Assembly (NCBI GenBank): GCA_964422155.1
Contig: CAYQZZ010000008.1
Span: 1 to 50,926, forward strand
Direction of reading: 5' to 3'
DNA length: 50,926 bases
Origin: JBGPRB01 sp964422155
Lineage (GTDB): Bacteria > Chloroflexota > Dehalococcoidia > Dehalococcoidales > RBG-16-60-22
The translations under genes were made by a program, and so were the position numbers. The notes under the pieces were generated by a model that saw nothing but the letters and a program-made list of their open reading frames with translations, was not told the DNA's origin and did no database searches. Below, piece by piece: positions 41,277-49,652 of this stretch (the first letter of the stretch is position 1; each line of letters begins with the position of its first letter).

Positions 41277-42374
41277 CTATCCCTGTGGCAGTTTTACATC
41301 GAACGGACCTTTAATGCCCCGGTCCTTCTCCTGCTTTTGCCAATATTCGATGCGTGACTTTATATAGTCTACCCAGCCCTGGACGTCAGATTTTTTATAC
41401 CCTTTGGCAACCATCGCATCTATGTATTTGGTGATTACTGGCTGCACCTGGTCCTTGAACCGCTTGCCTTCTGCTTCGGACAGGGTAAACACTTCATTAC
41501 CCGGAATACTCAAAGAATAATTGATGCCATCGATGTCTATCTTATTCCACGTCTCCGCGTACTTTTCCGCGTATTCCTCGCTGACCTCATTGAAAATTTT
41601 CTGGATGTCCTTGGGGAGGGCATCCCATTTTGCCTTGTTCATGGCCAGGTAGAAGGTGTACATATTGCCCACCTGCCAGGCGAAGGTGGTGTACTTGCAG
41701 ACATCGGCCATCTTGAAGGCTTTCAATGTTTCGATACCGACAAGAGTGCCGTCGACAACACCCTTGGAAACGGAGTCATACATCTCGCCCATGGGAATAT
41801 CGCGCGGAGTGGCGCCCAGGGCCGCTATAGCTTCGGCAACTTCACCGGCACCCCGGAGGGTTTTGCCTTTGAGGTCCTCAAGCTTGGTTATCTTGTCATC
41901 ATGCATCATCAGGCCGGCCGTGGTGCCGGCGTTGACCAGCAGCAGGTGCAGGCTATCCCATTCCTTCGGTTTGAATTTGTCCATGAAGTCCGTGGCGACG
42001 TGCGAACCAACCCAGCCAGTAGGATAGCCCAGCGGAAGGTCCAGGACTTCGCTTTGAGGGAACCGGCCGCGGTTATAGCCGATGTGCGCAAAAGCGATAT
42101 CGGCGATGCCCTGTTCCAGGGCGTCAGGCGTCTGAGGTGCCTTGACAAGCGAACCGCCGGAATAGTAGGTGATTTCAACGCGTCCATTGGAGCGTGCCAT
42201 GATTTCTTTGCCCCAAGCTTCCTGAAGCGGGGTAAAAAGGTGGGCAATCGGCAAATAGTTGGAAGAGGTTAATTTAATTACTTCTTGTGAGGCAGGTGTA
42301 GATTCAGTGCAACTACCTAAGAACAATGCACTTACTAAAATAACCATTAGTGAAATAAATAGTATCTTTTTCAT
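41277..42374 (-). CDS. dctP: TRAP transporter solute-binding lipoprotein
   Basis: DctP-family binding protein of 365 residues. Signal peptide with lipobox-like LFLGSC, so anchored outside the membrane. Conserved: YYSGGSLVKAPQTPDALEQGIADI, LRGAGEVAEAIAALGATPRDIPMGEMYDSVSKGVVDG, the last of which carries the ligand-binding Arg. TAGGAGTAG precedes ATG. 186 bp separate it from dctQ; that gap has a small GGGATAAATCCC hairpin but no gene. Confidence 0.93.
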   Translation of the reverse strand: MKKILFISLMVILVSALFLGSCTESTPASQEVIKLTSSNYLPIAHLFTPLQEAWGKEIMARSNGRVEITYYSGGSLVKAPQTPDALEQGIADIAFAHIGYNRGRFPQSEVLDLPLGYPTGWVGSHVATDFMDKFKPKEWDSLHLLLVNAGTTAGLMMHDDKITKLEDLKGKTLRGAGEVAEAIAALGATPRDIPMGEMYDSVSKGVVDGTLVGIETLKAFKMADVCKYTTFAWQVGNMYTFYLAMNKAKWDALPKDIQKIFNEVSEEYAEKYAETWNKIDIDGINYSLSIPGNEVFTLSEAEGKRFKDQVQPVITKYIDAMVAKGYKKSDVQGWVDYIKSRIEYWQKQEKDRGIKGPFDVKLPQG

Positions 42375-42683
42375 TTCTACTCCTACAATTAAAAATAAAT
42401 CTGAAATAACTGTTTTTTAATCCTTCCGATCACCTCCTTTGATTTAGTGGTTATTTGGGGCATAATTACATAATATGCGGCAATATTTATCTAAGAGCTG
42501 TACTGCATAGTAGAACAAATATTACATGGTTGTCAAGCTAATGTAAGCGTCCACGAATATTTAGCCTTCTCTTCGGCTATACAAAACGTAATCCTGTTAA
42601 GCATATTTACATCGCCAGACTGTGGTGGTATACTTTGAGACTGAAGCTCGCATAAGCTCTAATTTTAAATGGGAGGCTCCGAG
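42375..42683. other. Divergent promoter region of dctP and degV
   Basis: No gene. The minus-strand start of dctP and the plus-strand promoter of the DegV gene (42606-42634) lie here. An AT-rich middle part shows no recognised structure. Confidence 0.6.
42606..42634 (+). promoter_or_regulatory. Promoter of the DegV gene
   Basis: TTTACA at 42606-42611, 17 bp, then TATACT at 42629-42634. Confidence 0.65.
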
Positions 42684-43526
42684 ATGACAATAAAAATTGT
42701 GACCGATAGTACCGCCGACCTGCCACCCCAGTTAGCTAAGGAGCATGGTATTACCGTTGTGCCGGTCTATCTGCGTTTTGGTGACGAGGTCTTTCACGAC
42801 GGGGTGGATATCAGCGCGGACGAGTTTTATCGGAGGTTATCGCACGACCCTGTCCATCCCAGCACGACACAGCCAACTCCACAGGATTTTACCGATGTCT
42901 ACAAGGGGCTAACTAAAAAGGCTGACGGGATTATTTCCATTCATGTATCCAGTAAGCTAAGCGGCACCTGTAACTCCGCGTTACAGGGTAAGGAAGCAGC
43001 AGGAAAAGAATGCCCTATCGAGGTGATTGACTCAGAGGTAGTTACGATGGGTCTGGGGCAACTGGCGATAGCCGCGAATACGCTGGCCCAGTCCGGTAAG
43101 AGCATGCAACAGGTGGCGGAAGGGGTTAAAAAGATGATTCCCAGCATCCGTGTGTTCGGTCTCCTCGATACCCTCAAATACCTGGCTCTGGGCGGGCGTA
43201 TCGGTAAGGTGCAAGCGCTATTAGGCTCGGTATTAAATGTGAAGCCGATGCTGACCATCAAAAACGGGGTGCTGACGCCGGCCGGGCGGGTCCGCAGCCG
43301 GGCTAAGGGCACCGACATATTGTTCGACTTCGTGAAAAACGCCGCCGATATTCAGGATTTGGCCGTGGTGTATAACACGGAGCGTGAGGAAGCGCAAGCT
43401 TTTGTTAAGCGCCTGGGCGCTATCTTCCCCGAAGAGAAAATAAGGTTAGCGCAGCTGGGGCCGGCGCTGGGAGTCCACACCGGGCCGGGCATATTATTTA
43501 TCTCTCTCAGGGGGAGGTCTATATAG
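42684..43526 (+). CDS. DegV-family fatty-acid-binding protein
   Basis: Protein of 280 residues. The family start VTDSTADLPPQLAKEHGITVVPVYL is followed by the STTQPTP and SKLSGTCNSA boxes, the serine and threonine regions that hold a fatty-acid headgroup. The usual role is as a fatty-acid-binding subunit of fatty-acid kinase, if FakA-like partners exist; none is nearby. I use ATG 42684 because GGGAGG is 8 nt upstream; the frame also opens at 42669. Confidence 0.92.
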   Translation: MTIKIVTDSTADLPPQLAKEHGITVVPVYLRFGDEVFHDGVDISADEFYRRLSHDPVHPSTTQPTPQDFTDVYKGLTKKADGIISIHVSSKLSGTCNSALQGKEAAGKECPIEVIDSEVVTMGLGQLAIAANTLAQSGKSMQQVAEGVKKMIPSIRVFGLLDTLKYLALGGRIGKVQALLGSVLNVKPMLTIKNGVLTPAGRVRSRAKGTDILFDFVKNAADIQDLAVVYNTEREEAQAFVKRLGAIFPEEKIRLAQLGPALGVHTGPGILFISLRGRSI

Positions 43527-43665
43527 CGTGGTGAAGAAGAGGGGGAGGGGATAAGGGGGGAATTTTAATAAAATATTTTTAAAAAACCATATGCAAAAGA
43601 CCAAATATTTAGTAAACTATACACAATGAATTATTAGATTAGGTTGTGCTTTTTAAGGGAAAGAT

Positions 43666-44532
43666 ATGCAACAATTCTGGCTTGTGGTAGGAACAGAGAA
43701 AAATTGGGAAGTTGCTTTTCAAACGAACAATATCTGGGGATTAAAGGATTTTCGAGAATTATCTGCTTTATGGAATATGCTAAGAGAGGGCGACGGTTTA
43801 TTATTTTATGTATCTAAACCTGTACACGGGATTGTTGGCTTTGGTAATATTGCAACAAAGTTCAGACAAACCAAGCCACTCTGGCCAGAGGAGATACGTA
43901 GAAACGAAGTCATCTGGCCGCTTAGGTTCGAGTTCGACATTGAATATTGCCTTCCACAACATCTCTGGAAAACGCAAAAATATACGTCTCATGACCTTCA
44001 ATTAGTCACTAGGATGGTTTTTCAATGCTACCCAATTGAAGAAGTCAATTTGGCGAGAAATGCTTTGGGATTGTTACCCATAACAAGTAATATACCGATT
44101 AAAGTTGAGCTATCACACTCCCCAACGATGGGTAAAATTTCTCATGACGATGTTATGAATGACATTGCGGAGATAGGTAAAATCCAAGGTTTTATATCTG
44201 ACAAAGAATATCTACTTGAAAGCACCCGTCTTGATGTTGTGTGGCGCCGAGTTGAACGTTCAGTACCTACATATGTGTTTGAAGTCCAGGTTGAGGGGGA
44301 TATTTATCATGCGATGTCAAAATTAAAGCATGCCTTTGACCTTTGGAACAGTCATATTTTTTTGGTAGCTTCAAATAAAGAAAGAGGCAAGTATCAAGAA
44401 CTACTTGCCGGTACTTTCCATGAAGTTGCTGATAAAATGCAATTCATTGAAATTAGTCTATTGAAAGAATTGCTAGGAAAGAAACGAGACTATAAAAACA
44501 TGGAGGAAGCTCTGGGGATATTGAGAAGGTAA
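43666..44532 (+). CDS. EVE domain fused to PD-(D/E)XK-like nuclease
   Basis: Protein of 288 residues. Residues 1-125 look like an EVE (PUA-like) domain: FWLVVGTEKNWEVAF, EGDGLLFYVSKPVHGIVGFG, and LWPEEIRRNEVIWPLRFEF. EVE domains bind modified bases in DNA or RNA. The C-terminal part (175-280) has LDVVWRRVE with Asp190 and TYVFEVQVEG with Glu206 and Gln208, a PD-(D/E)XK-like pattern with Gln in place of Lys, then a buried helix and IFLVAS strand. A modification-dependent restriction enzyme is inference. AT-rich, beside a restriction endonuclease gene, in an island of unlike base composition. Confidence 0.65.
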   Translation: MQQFWLVVGTEKNWEVAFQTNNIWGLKDFRELSALWNMLREGDGLLFYVSKPVHGIVGFGNIATKFRQTKPLWPEEIRRNEVIWPLRFEFDIEYCLPQHLWKTQKYTSHDLQLVTRMVFQCYPIEEVNLARNALGLLPITSNIPIKVELSHSPTMGKISHDDVMNDIAEIGKIQGFISDKEYLLESTRLDVVWRRVERSVPTYVFEVQVEGDIYHAMSKLKHAFDLWNSHIFLVASNKERGKYQELLAGTFHEVADKMQFIEISLLKELLGKKRDYKNMEEALGILRR

Positions 44533-44597
44533 AATATTATTTCTTCTATCAGCGAATGGAAACATGATAATAACGGGAAATCAGAGAATGTGAGCTT

Positions 44598-45341
44598 ATG
44601 GTCACTATAAAAATAGCCGAAGTCAGCCAATACGTTGAAAAGAAATTTAGCAGCTTCCGTAATGGAAGACTTGAAAGCCTTGAAAAATTTAAATTGAATG
44701 ATGTGCTCATAAGAAATAATCCATACCTGTTCAAAGTAAAAAACGTATTGCTGACTCAAGACTTCGTCAAAATATTGCTCGACGCTTATTTATCCCCTCA
44801 AGAGGAAACCATATTCGGGAATTTTCTGGAAGGACTGGCAATATTTATAAATGAAAAAGCATACAATGGTTGGAAGTCTTCGACACAGGGCGTAGATTTA
44901 GAATTTAATAAAGATAATATACGATATATCGTGGCCATTAAATCTGGCCCGAATTGGGGAAATAGTAGCCAAGTCAGGAAGATGCGAGAGGATTTCCGGA
45001 AAGCTAAACAAATTATCCGTACAAGCAATTCAAACTTACACGTTATTGCGGTAAACGGATGCTGCTATGGAAGAAATTCTAAGCCCGATAAAGGTGACTA
45101 TTATAAGTATTGCGGTCAAAAATTCTGGGAATTTATATCTGGAAATTCAGACTTATATTTAAAGATAATTAAACCTCTGGGATATTCAGCAAGGGAGAAA
45201 AACGACGAGTTTAAAGAAAAATACGCAGAGATAGTTAATAAATTTACATTAGAATTCAGTGATAAATTCGTGATTGATGGAAAAATTAACTGGGTCGCTC
45301 TGGTTCAATTCAATTCTGCTGAAACCAAGCCAATATTATAG
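44598..45341 (+). CDS. PmeII-type restriction endonuclease
   Basis: Protein of 247 residues. It matches, by pattern, type II endonucleases of the PmeII type: NFLEGLAIFI (Glu78), GWKSSTQGVDLEF (Asp100, Glu102) and RYIVAIKSGPNWGNSSQ (Lys115), a PD-(D/E)XK site. It should cut specific DNA. No cognate methyltransferase lies next to it; the nearest is at 34043, 9.7 kb away. AT-rich like the EVE gene, and 65 bp downstream of it. Ribosome site weak. Stop overlaps the convergent gene end by 6 bp. Confidence 0.8.
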   Translation: MVTIKIAEVSQYVEKKFSSFRNGRLESLEKFKLNDVLIRNNPYLFKVKNVLLTQDFVKILLDAYLSPQEETIFGNFLEGLAIFINEKAYNGWKSSTQGVDLEFNKDNIRYIVAIKSGPNWGNSSQVRKMREDFRKAKQIIRTSNSNLHVIAVNGCCYGRNSKPDKGDYYKYCGQKFWEFISGNSDLYLKIIKPLGYSAREKNDEFKEKYAEIVNKFTLEFSDKFVIDGKINWVALVQFNSAETKPIL

Positions 45342-45656
45342 TTTTCCCCCCTCCCCCTTACTTTTTGCCTCCTCCTCACGCTTCTTCTCCAGTTCTTCCA
45401 GCTGCTTTTTAACCTTGTCCTCGCCGACGACGCGGAATTTCTTGTTGGCCCAGTTGCCGATAAAGAAGTTGGTGCGGATGTTCCTTATCTCTTCCCACAC
45501 GTCATATTCCTCGGTAAAGCGTTTTTGCTTGCTCTTATCGGAATCTTCATCCGGTTCATTAATATTAATGCCGTGCCTGGCCCTGGCGGCGTTTAGCTCG
45601 GCATCATCCTCACTTTCCACACCGATAACCTTCTTCATAAAAGAGAGAAAACCCAT
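45336..45656 (-). CDS. Conserved-looking hypothetical, charged C-terminus
   Basis: Protein of 106 residues: an N-terminal amphipathic MGFLSFMKKVIGVE, an acidic middle, the segment WEEIRNIRTNFFIGNWANKKFR, and a Lys/Glu coil at the end. No membrane helix, no known family. AAGAAGGTAATC precedes ATG. It resembles small cytosolic proteins of this lineage but I cannot assign a role. It ends against the restriction endonuclease gene. Confidence 0.6.
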   Translation of the reverse strand: MGFLSFMKKVIGVESEDDAELNAARARHGININEPDEDSDKSKQKRFTEEYDVWEEIRNIRTNFFIGNWANKKFRVVGEDKVKKQLEELEKKREEEAKSKGEGGKL

Positions 45657-45739
45657 GATTACCTTCTTTCCAGTTTTTCACCGCATCCTTACAATCCTAA
45701 CATATACCGATAGAGGTGAATCTGTCAATATTCCACGCC

Positions 45740-45781
45740 ACCCCGAGATTCTTCCCCCGCCTAAGGCGGACTCAGAATGAC
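45740..45781. repeat. Dispersed CGAGATTCTTC-CAGAATGAC repeat
   Basis: Reads CCCCGAGATTCTTCCCCC then a GCCTAAGGC palindrome and ACTCAGAATGAC. The same repeat family occurs at 46617-46658 and 48624-48654, always ending in AATGAC. Confidence 0.75.
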
Positions 45782-45830
45782 AGTTGGCGAGGTTGGTAAT
45801 GACAATATTCAACAATTTTTTCTACTACCA

Positions 45831-45859
45831 TTGACAGGCATAACGTTATAGTGCATAAT
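45831..45859 (+). promoter_or_regulatory. Promoter of rpsP-khpA
   Basis: TTGACA at 45831-45836, 17 bp, then CATAAT at 45854-45859. Expected start near 45867, with rpsP ATG at 45898. Confidence 0.75.
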
Positions 45860-45897
45860 AGGGTACGTAAAAAGATTTTATGAAAAGAAAGGTATAA

Positions 45898-46167
45898 ATG
45901 CTGAAAATCAGACTGCGGCGCGTGGGAGCCAGAGGAGAACCCAGTTACCGGGTAGTCGTCGCCGATAGCCGGGCGGCCCGCGATGGGGCGTTTGTTGAAA
46001 TTATCGGAAACTTCAACCCACGAACCGAACCAGAAACGATAGTCATCAAAGAGGAGAGAGCACTGCACTGGCTAAGTCAGGGCGCTAAGCCGACAAATAC
46101 CACTGCCAGACTGCTAGGCAAGGCAGGTATTCTGGAAAAGTTCAAACTTGTCAAGGAGAAATCATGA
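45898..46167 (+). CDS. rpsP: 30S ribosomal protein S16
   Basis: S16 of 89 residues, beginning MLKIRLRRVGARGEPSYRVV, with the conserved SRAARDGAFVEIIGNFNPRT and the GAKPT box. AAAGG lies before ATG. Its stop overlaps khpA by 4 bp, the usual rpsP-khpA coupling. Confidence 0.97.
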   Translation: MLKIRLRRVGARGEPSYRVVVADSRAARDGAFVEIIGNFNPRTEPETIVIKEERALHWLSQGAKPTNTTARLLGKAGILEKFKLVKEKS

Positions 46168-46391
46168 AAGACCTAGTGTTGTTCATCGCCAAGTCCATCG
46201 TCAATGACCCCGATGCAGTGAATGTCGACGAGGAAACCAACGAGGAGGGCATCACGCTGAAGTTACGCGTGGCCGATGATGACAAAGGGAGAATCATCGG
46301 CAAGCAAGGCCAGATAGCCCAGGCTATGCGCACCTTGCTCAGGGTAAAAGCAGCCAAAGCTCAGACCAGAGTCAGACTCGAGATTGTGTAA
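46164..46391 (+). CDS. khpA: KH-domain RNA-binding protein KhpA
   Basis: Protein of 75 residues that is one KH domain: LVLFIAKSIVNDPDAVNV at the start and GRIIGKQGQIAQAMRTLL, the GxxG loop region with Gly-Lys-Gln-Gly. KhpA binds RNA, often as a partner of KhpB. Follows rpsP with a 4-bp overlap. Confidence 0.95.
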   Translation: MKDLVLFIAKSIVNDPDAVNVDEETNEEGITLKLRVADDDKGRIIGKQGQIAQAMRTLLRVKAAKAQTRVRLEIV

Positions 46392-46460
46392 CGAAATCCC
46401 CGAAAAGCGTACCACTTCGGAGATGGGGAGCCAGAACTCACTCACCCTTTTATGACCTGT

Positions 46461-46532
46461 GCCTCTCAAAAAAGAGAGGCAGGTAGATTAGCAACACTCT
46501 GAATTGACAAGCCGCTGATGTTATCAGCGGCT
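46461..46532 (+). terminator. Hairpins downstream of khpA
   Basis: GCCTCTC at 46461-46467 pairs with GAGAGGC at 46474-46480. A stronger 10-bp stem, AGCCGCTGAT at 46510-46519, pairs with ATCAGCGGCT at 46523-46532 across a 3-nt loop, followed only by TTCC. Likely terminator of rpsP-khpA. The rest of the gap to 46747 is dispersed repeats, no gene. Confidence 0.6.
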
Positions 46533-46616
46533 TTCCATGTTAAAAGAGGGTGTTCAATAATATTATCCTCGGGTTTCAACCTGAAGGCTTGAGCCGAGAA
46601 TCCAATCCACCACTCC

Positions 46617-46732
46617 ACCCCGAGATTCTTCCCCCGATTGCATCGGGGTCAGAATGACAAGGTGGGGGAAAGAAAGAGGCAGGATAGGTACGGATTGCTT
46701 CGCCCCCCGACAAGTCGGGGACTCGCAATGAC
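46617..46732. repeat. Compound cluster of two dispersed repeats
   Basis: A CGAGATTCTTC-type copy (46617-46658, ending AGAATGAC) is followed by a right-half GTCATTGCGAG-family copy (46692-46732, GGATTGCTTCG then ACTCGCAATGAC). It lies between khpA and the end of atpC. Confidence 0.75.
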
Positions 46733-46747
46733 AATTTAATATCCGTA

Positions 46748-47170
46748 TTACAGCTTCCGTCGTTTCTGTATCTTCTCCACTACCGTAAGACGTACTATCG
46801 CCCGGCGCAAAGCTGCCTCAGCCCTGGCGGCGTCCAGACCGGGGGCATGCCTGTCCGCCAGGCGCTGCTCAGCGCGTTTCCTGGCCTCCTCGGCGCGGGC
46901 GATATCAATCTCCTCGGCCCGTTCCGCCTGGTCCGCCAGAACGATAACACGGTCGGGGCGCACCTCCAGAAAGCCGCCGGAGATAGCCAGCGATTCCTCT
47001 TCACCGCCTTTTCTGACCACCAGCTCGCCGGCCTGCAGGATGGTCATCAGCGGGGCGTGGTGGGGCAGAATGCCCAGCTGGCCTTCAACGCCGGGGGCGA
47101 TAACAACATCCGCTTCCGCAGAATAAACGACACGCTCGGCGGTAACAATATCAATCTTCAAACTAGACAT
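46748..47170 (-). CDS. atpC: ATP synthase epsilon subunit
   Basis: F1 epsilon, 140 residues. The N-terminal barrel (VVIAPGVEGQLGILPHHAPLMT) and the C-terminal helical pair (AEEARKRAEQRL, then RAEAALRRAIVRL) are both present. It overlaps the end of atpD by 8 bp. Ends the atp genes in this window. Confidence 0.96.
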   Translation of the reverse strand: MSSLKIDIVTAERVVYSAEADVVIAPGVEGQLGILPHHAPLMTILQAGELVVRKGGEEESLAISGGFLEVRPDRVIVLADQAERAEEIDIARAEEARKRAEQRLADRHAPGLDAARAEAALRRAIVRLTVVEKIQKRRKL

Positions 47171-48566
47171 TAGCCTGTGCCTCTAATTTTTTGGCGGCTT
47201 CTGCCACCTCTTCGATGCCGCCAACCATGTAAAACGCCTGTTCCGGCAGGCTATCATACTTGCCCTCGAGGATTTCCTTAAAGCCCCGTACCGTATCCTC
47301 GACCTTAACGTATTTGCCGGGCCGACCGGTAAAGACCTCGGTGACGAACATGGGCTGGGAGAGGAACCTCTGGATACGGCGCGCCCTGTTTACGGAAAGC
47401 TTGTCTTCTTCGCTGAGCTCCTCGATGCCCAGGATGGCGATGATATCCTGGAGGTCCTTGTACCTCTGCAACACACGCTGCACCTCGCGGGCGACGCGGT
47501 AATGCTCCACGCCGACGATATCAGGGGAGAGGATACGGGAGGTCGAAGTAAGCGGGTCGACGGCCGGGTATAGACCCTGCTCGGCGATAGACCTTTCCAG
47601 CGCCACCACAGCATCGAGATGTCCGAAGGTAGTCACCACGCCGGGGTCGGTATAGTCGTCAGCGGGGACATAGATGGCCTGGAAAGAAGTAATCGAGCCT
47701 TTTTTCGTGGAGGTAATCCGCTCCTGAAGCTCGCCCATTTCCGTGGCCAGCGTCGGCTGGTAGCCCACCGCCGAGGGCATACGCCCCAGCAGCGCTGATA
47801 CCTCCATGCCGGCCAGGGTATAACGGTAGATATTATCGATAAAGAGCAGGACGTCCTGGTTCTCAACATCGCGGAAATACTCCGCCATGGTCAGACCGGT
47901 CAGTCCCACACGAAGGCGCACGCCGGGCGGCTCGTTCATCTGTCCGAAGACCATTACCGTCTTATCAATGACGCCCGACTCCTTCATCTCCCGCCAGAGG
48001 TCGTTGCCCTCACGGGAGCGCTCCCCGATACCGGTAAAGACGGAAAAACCGCCGTGCATGGTGGCGATATTGCGGATAAGCTCCTGGATGATAACCGTTT
48101 TGCCCACCCCGGCACCGCCGTAGGCGCCGATTTTACCGCCCTTGGTAAACGGCACAATAAGGTCGATAACCTTGAGACCCGTCTCCAGGACCTGGGTGCT
48201 GGTCTCCTGCTCGTCAAAAGAGGGAGGCAGACGGTGTATGGGCCAGTGGTCATCGGCTTTAACATCGCCGAGGTTATCCAGAGGCGTCCCCATGACATCG
48301 AATAGCCGCCCCAGGGTAGCCCGGCCAACCGGTACCTTCAAAGCCGAACCGGTGTCAATGACCTCGGCGCCGCGTTCCAGCCCGTCGGTGGGTGAAAGAG
48401 CCAGGCAGCGCACCCAGTTGTTCCCTAAATGGTCCTGGACTTCAAGGACAATCTTGCCGCCGCCGGTCTGAATTTCAATAGAGTTGAATAATGCGGGCAG
48501 CTCATCGGGCGGAAACTCGACATCGACCACCGTACCTATTACCTGAGCTACTTTTCCCTTAGCCAT
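47163..48566 (-). CDS. atpD: ATP synthase beta subunit
   Basis: Catalytic F1 beta, 467 residues. P-loop GGAGVGKTV, catalytic GIGERSREGNDLW, DNIYRYTLAGMEVSALLGRMPSAVGYQ, and the late ERFLSQPMFVTEVFTG region. Full length. It is separated from atpG by about 225 bp of repeat DNA, unlike its tight join to atpC. Confidence 0.98.
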   Translation of the reverse strand: MAKGKVAQVIGTVVDVEFPPDELPALFNSIEIQTGGGKIVLEVQDHLGNNWVRCLALSPTDGLERGAEVIDTGSALKVPVGRATLGRLFDVMGTPLDNLGDVKADDHWPIHRLPPSFDEQETSTQVLETGLKVIDLIVPFTKGGKIGAYGGAGVGKTVIIQELIRNIATMHGGFSVFTGIGERSREGNDLWREMKESGVIDKTVMVFGQMNEPPGVRLRVGLTGLTMAEYFRDVENQDVLLFIDNIYRYTLAGMEVSALLGRMPSAVGYQPTLATEMGELQERITSTKKGSITSFQAIYVPADDYTDPGVVTTFGHLDAVVALERSIAEQGLYPAVDPLTSTSRILSPDIVGVEHYRVAREVQRVLQRYKDLQDIIAILGIEELSEEDKLSVNRARRIQRFLSQPMFVTEVFTGRPGKYVKVEDTVRGFKEILEGKYDSLPEQAFYMVGGIEEVAEAAKKLEAQANV

Positions 48567-48791
48567 AGCAACCTCACAAACTGTCAGATTTTCTATTATA
48601 TTTTTTCAATACCAACCACACCACTCCGAGATTCTTCGCTTCGCTCAGAATGACAATGGGCAAAATCCCTCTCAATCTCCCCTTCGGCAGGCTCAGGGCA
48701 GGCCCTTTACGAAAGGGAGAGGAAACGGATTGCTTCGCTACGCTCGCAATGACAATTTTGTTTTCTCCTTATTAAATAATCCGCGGTTCAT
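48567..48791. repeat. Repeat cluster between atpG and atpD
   Basis: Contains a CGAGATTCTTC-CAGAATGAC copy (48624-48654), a CCTTCGGCAGGCTCAGG piece (48682-48698) and a right-half GTCATTGCGAG-family copy (48726-48753). No gene. It interrupts the atp operon and may form structured RNA if transcribed through. Confidence 0.75.
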
Positions 48792-49646
48792 CTACTCTAA
48801 CGCCACCACGCCTCCGGTAATGTCCAGAAGCTCCCTGGTAATGGCCTCCTGCCTGGCCTTGTTATAGAGCAGGGTCAGTTGACCGATAAGCTCACTGGCG
48901 CTATCGGTGGCATTTCTCATTGCTACCATACGGGCCGACTGCTCGCTGGCGATAGACTCCAGGATAGCGTGGTAAATTTCCATCTCTACGAAGCGGGGCA
49001 ACAGCCCACCAAGCACCGCCTCGGCACCCGGCTCATAAATATAGTCGACATTCTCCGCCCGGGGTATCACGGCCGGCTCTACGGGCAATAACTGTTTCAT
49101 GACCGGCCTCTGGACCATGGTGGAAACAAACTGCGCATAAGAAATGTAAACCATATCTATCGATTTATTTGTGTATTCATCGATGACGATATGGGAAATG
49201 GGGAGGGTATCCAGAAAGCCGGGCTGGTCACCGAGCTGGATGAACTCAGCACACATATCACAGCCATAACGTACCGAAAAGTCGCGACCTTTGCGCCCGA
49301 CGGCGACGACTTCGACCTTAGCTTTCTGCTCCAGGATAAAGCTGGCAAGGCGCCGGTTCAGGTTGGCGTTAAGTCCGCCGCACAGACCGCGGTCGGGGGT
49401 GATATGCACGATGGCAATTTTCTCTAAAGGCCGCCGCTGCAGGAGAGGGTGCTGCAGGCCAATATCGGGCAGGGCAGCCAGGTCGGCGATGACCTGCTCG
49501 ATTTTCTGAGAGTAGGGCCGCCCGGCCAGGCCGCGCTCCTGCGCCTTCCTCATCTTGGAGGCGGCAATCATCTCCATAGCCCGGGTAATCTTGGCGATGT
49601 TCTGGACGCCCTTGATGCGGCGGCGCACTTTACGAATATCTGGCAT
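48792..49646 (-). CDS. atpG: ATP synthase gamma subunit
   Basis: F1 gamma (central rotor shaft), 284 residues. N-terminal long helix RIKGVQNIAKITRAMEMIAASKMRKAQ and C-terminal helix with AMRNATDSASELI and YNKARQEAITRELLDI. Full length. Follows the unrecognised 49653 gene by 6 bp. Confidence 0.97.
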   Translation of the reverse strand: MPDIRKVRRRIKGVQNIAKITRAMEMIAASKMRKAQERGLAGRPYSQKIEQVIADLAALPDIGLQHPLLQRRPLEKIAIVHITPDRGLCGGLNANLNRRLASFILEQKAKVEVVAVGRKGRDFSVRYGCDMCAEFIQLGDQPGFLDTLPISHIVIDEYTNKSIDMVYISYAQFVSTMVQRPVMKQLLPVEPAVIPRAENVDYIYEPGAEAVLGGLLPRFVEMEIYHAILESIASEQSARMVAMRNATDSASELIGQLTLLYNKARQEAITRELLDITGGVVALE

Positions 49647-49652
49647 ATTTTT

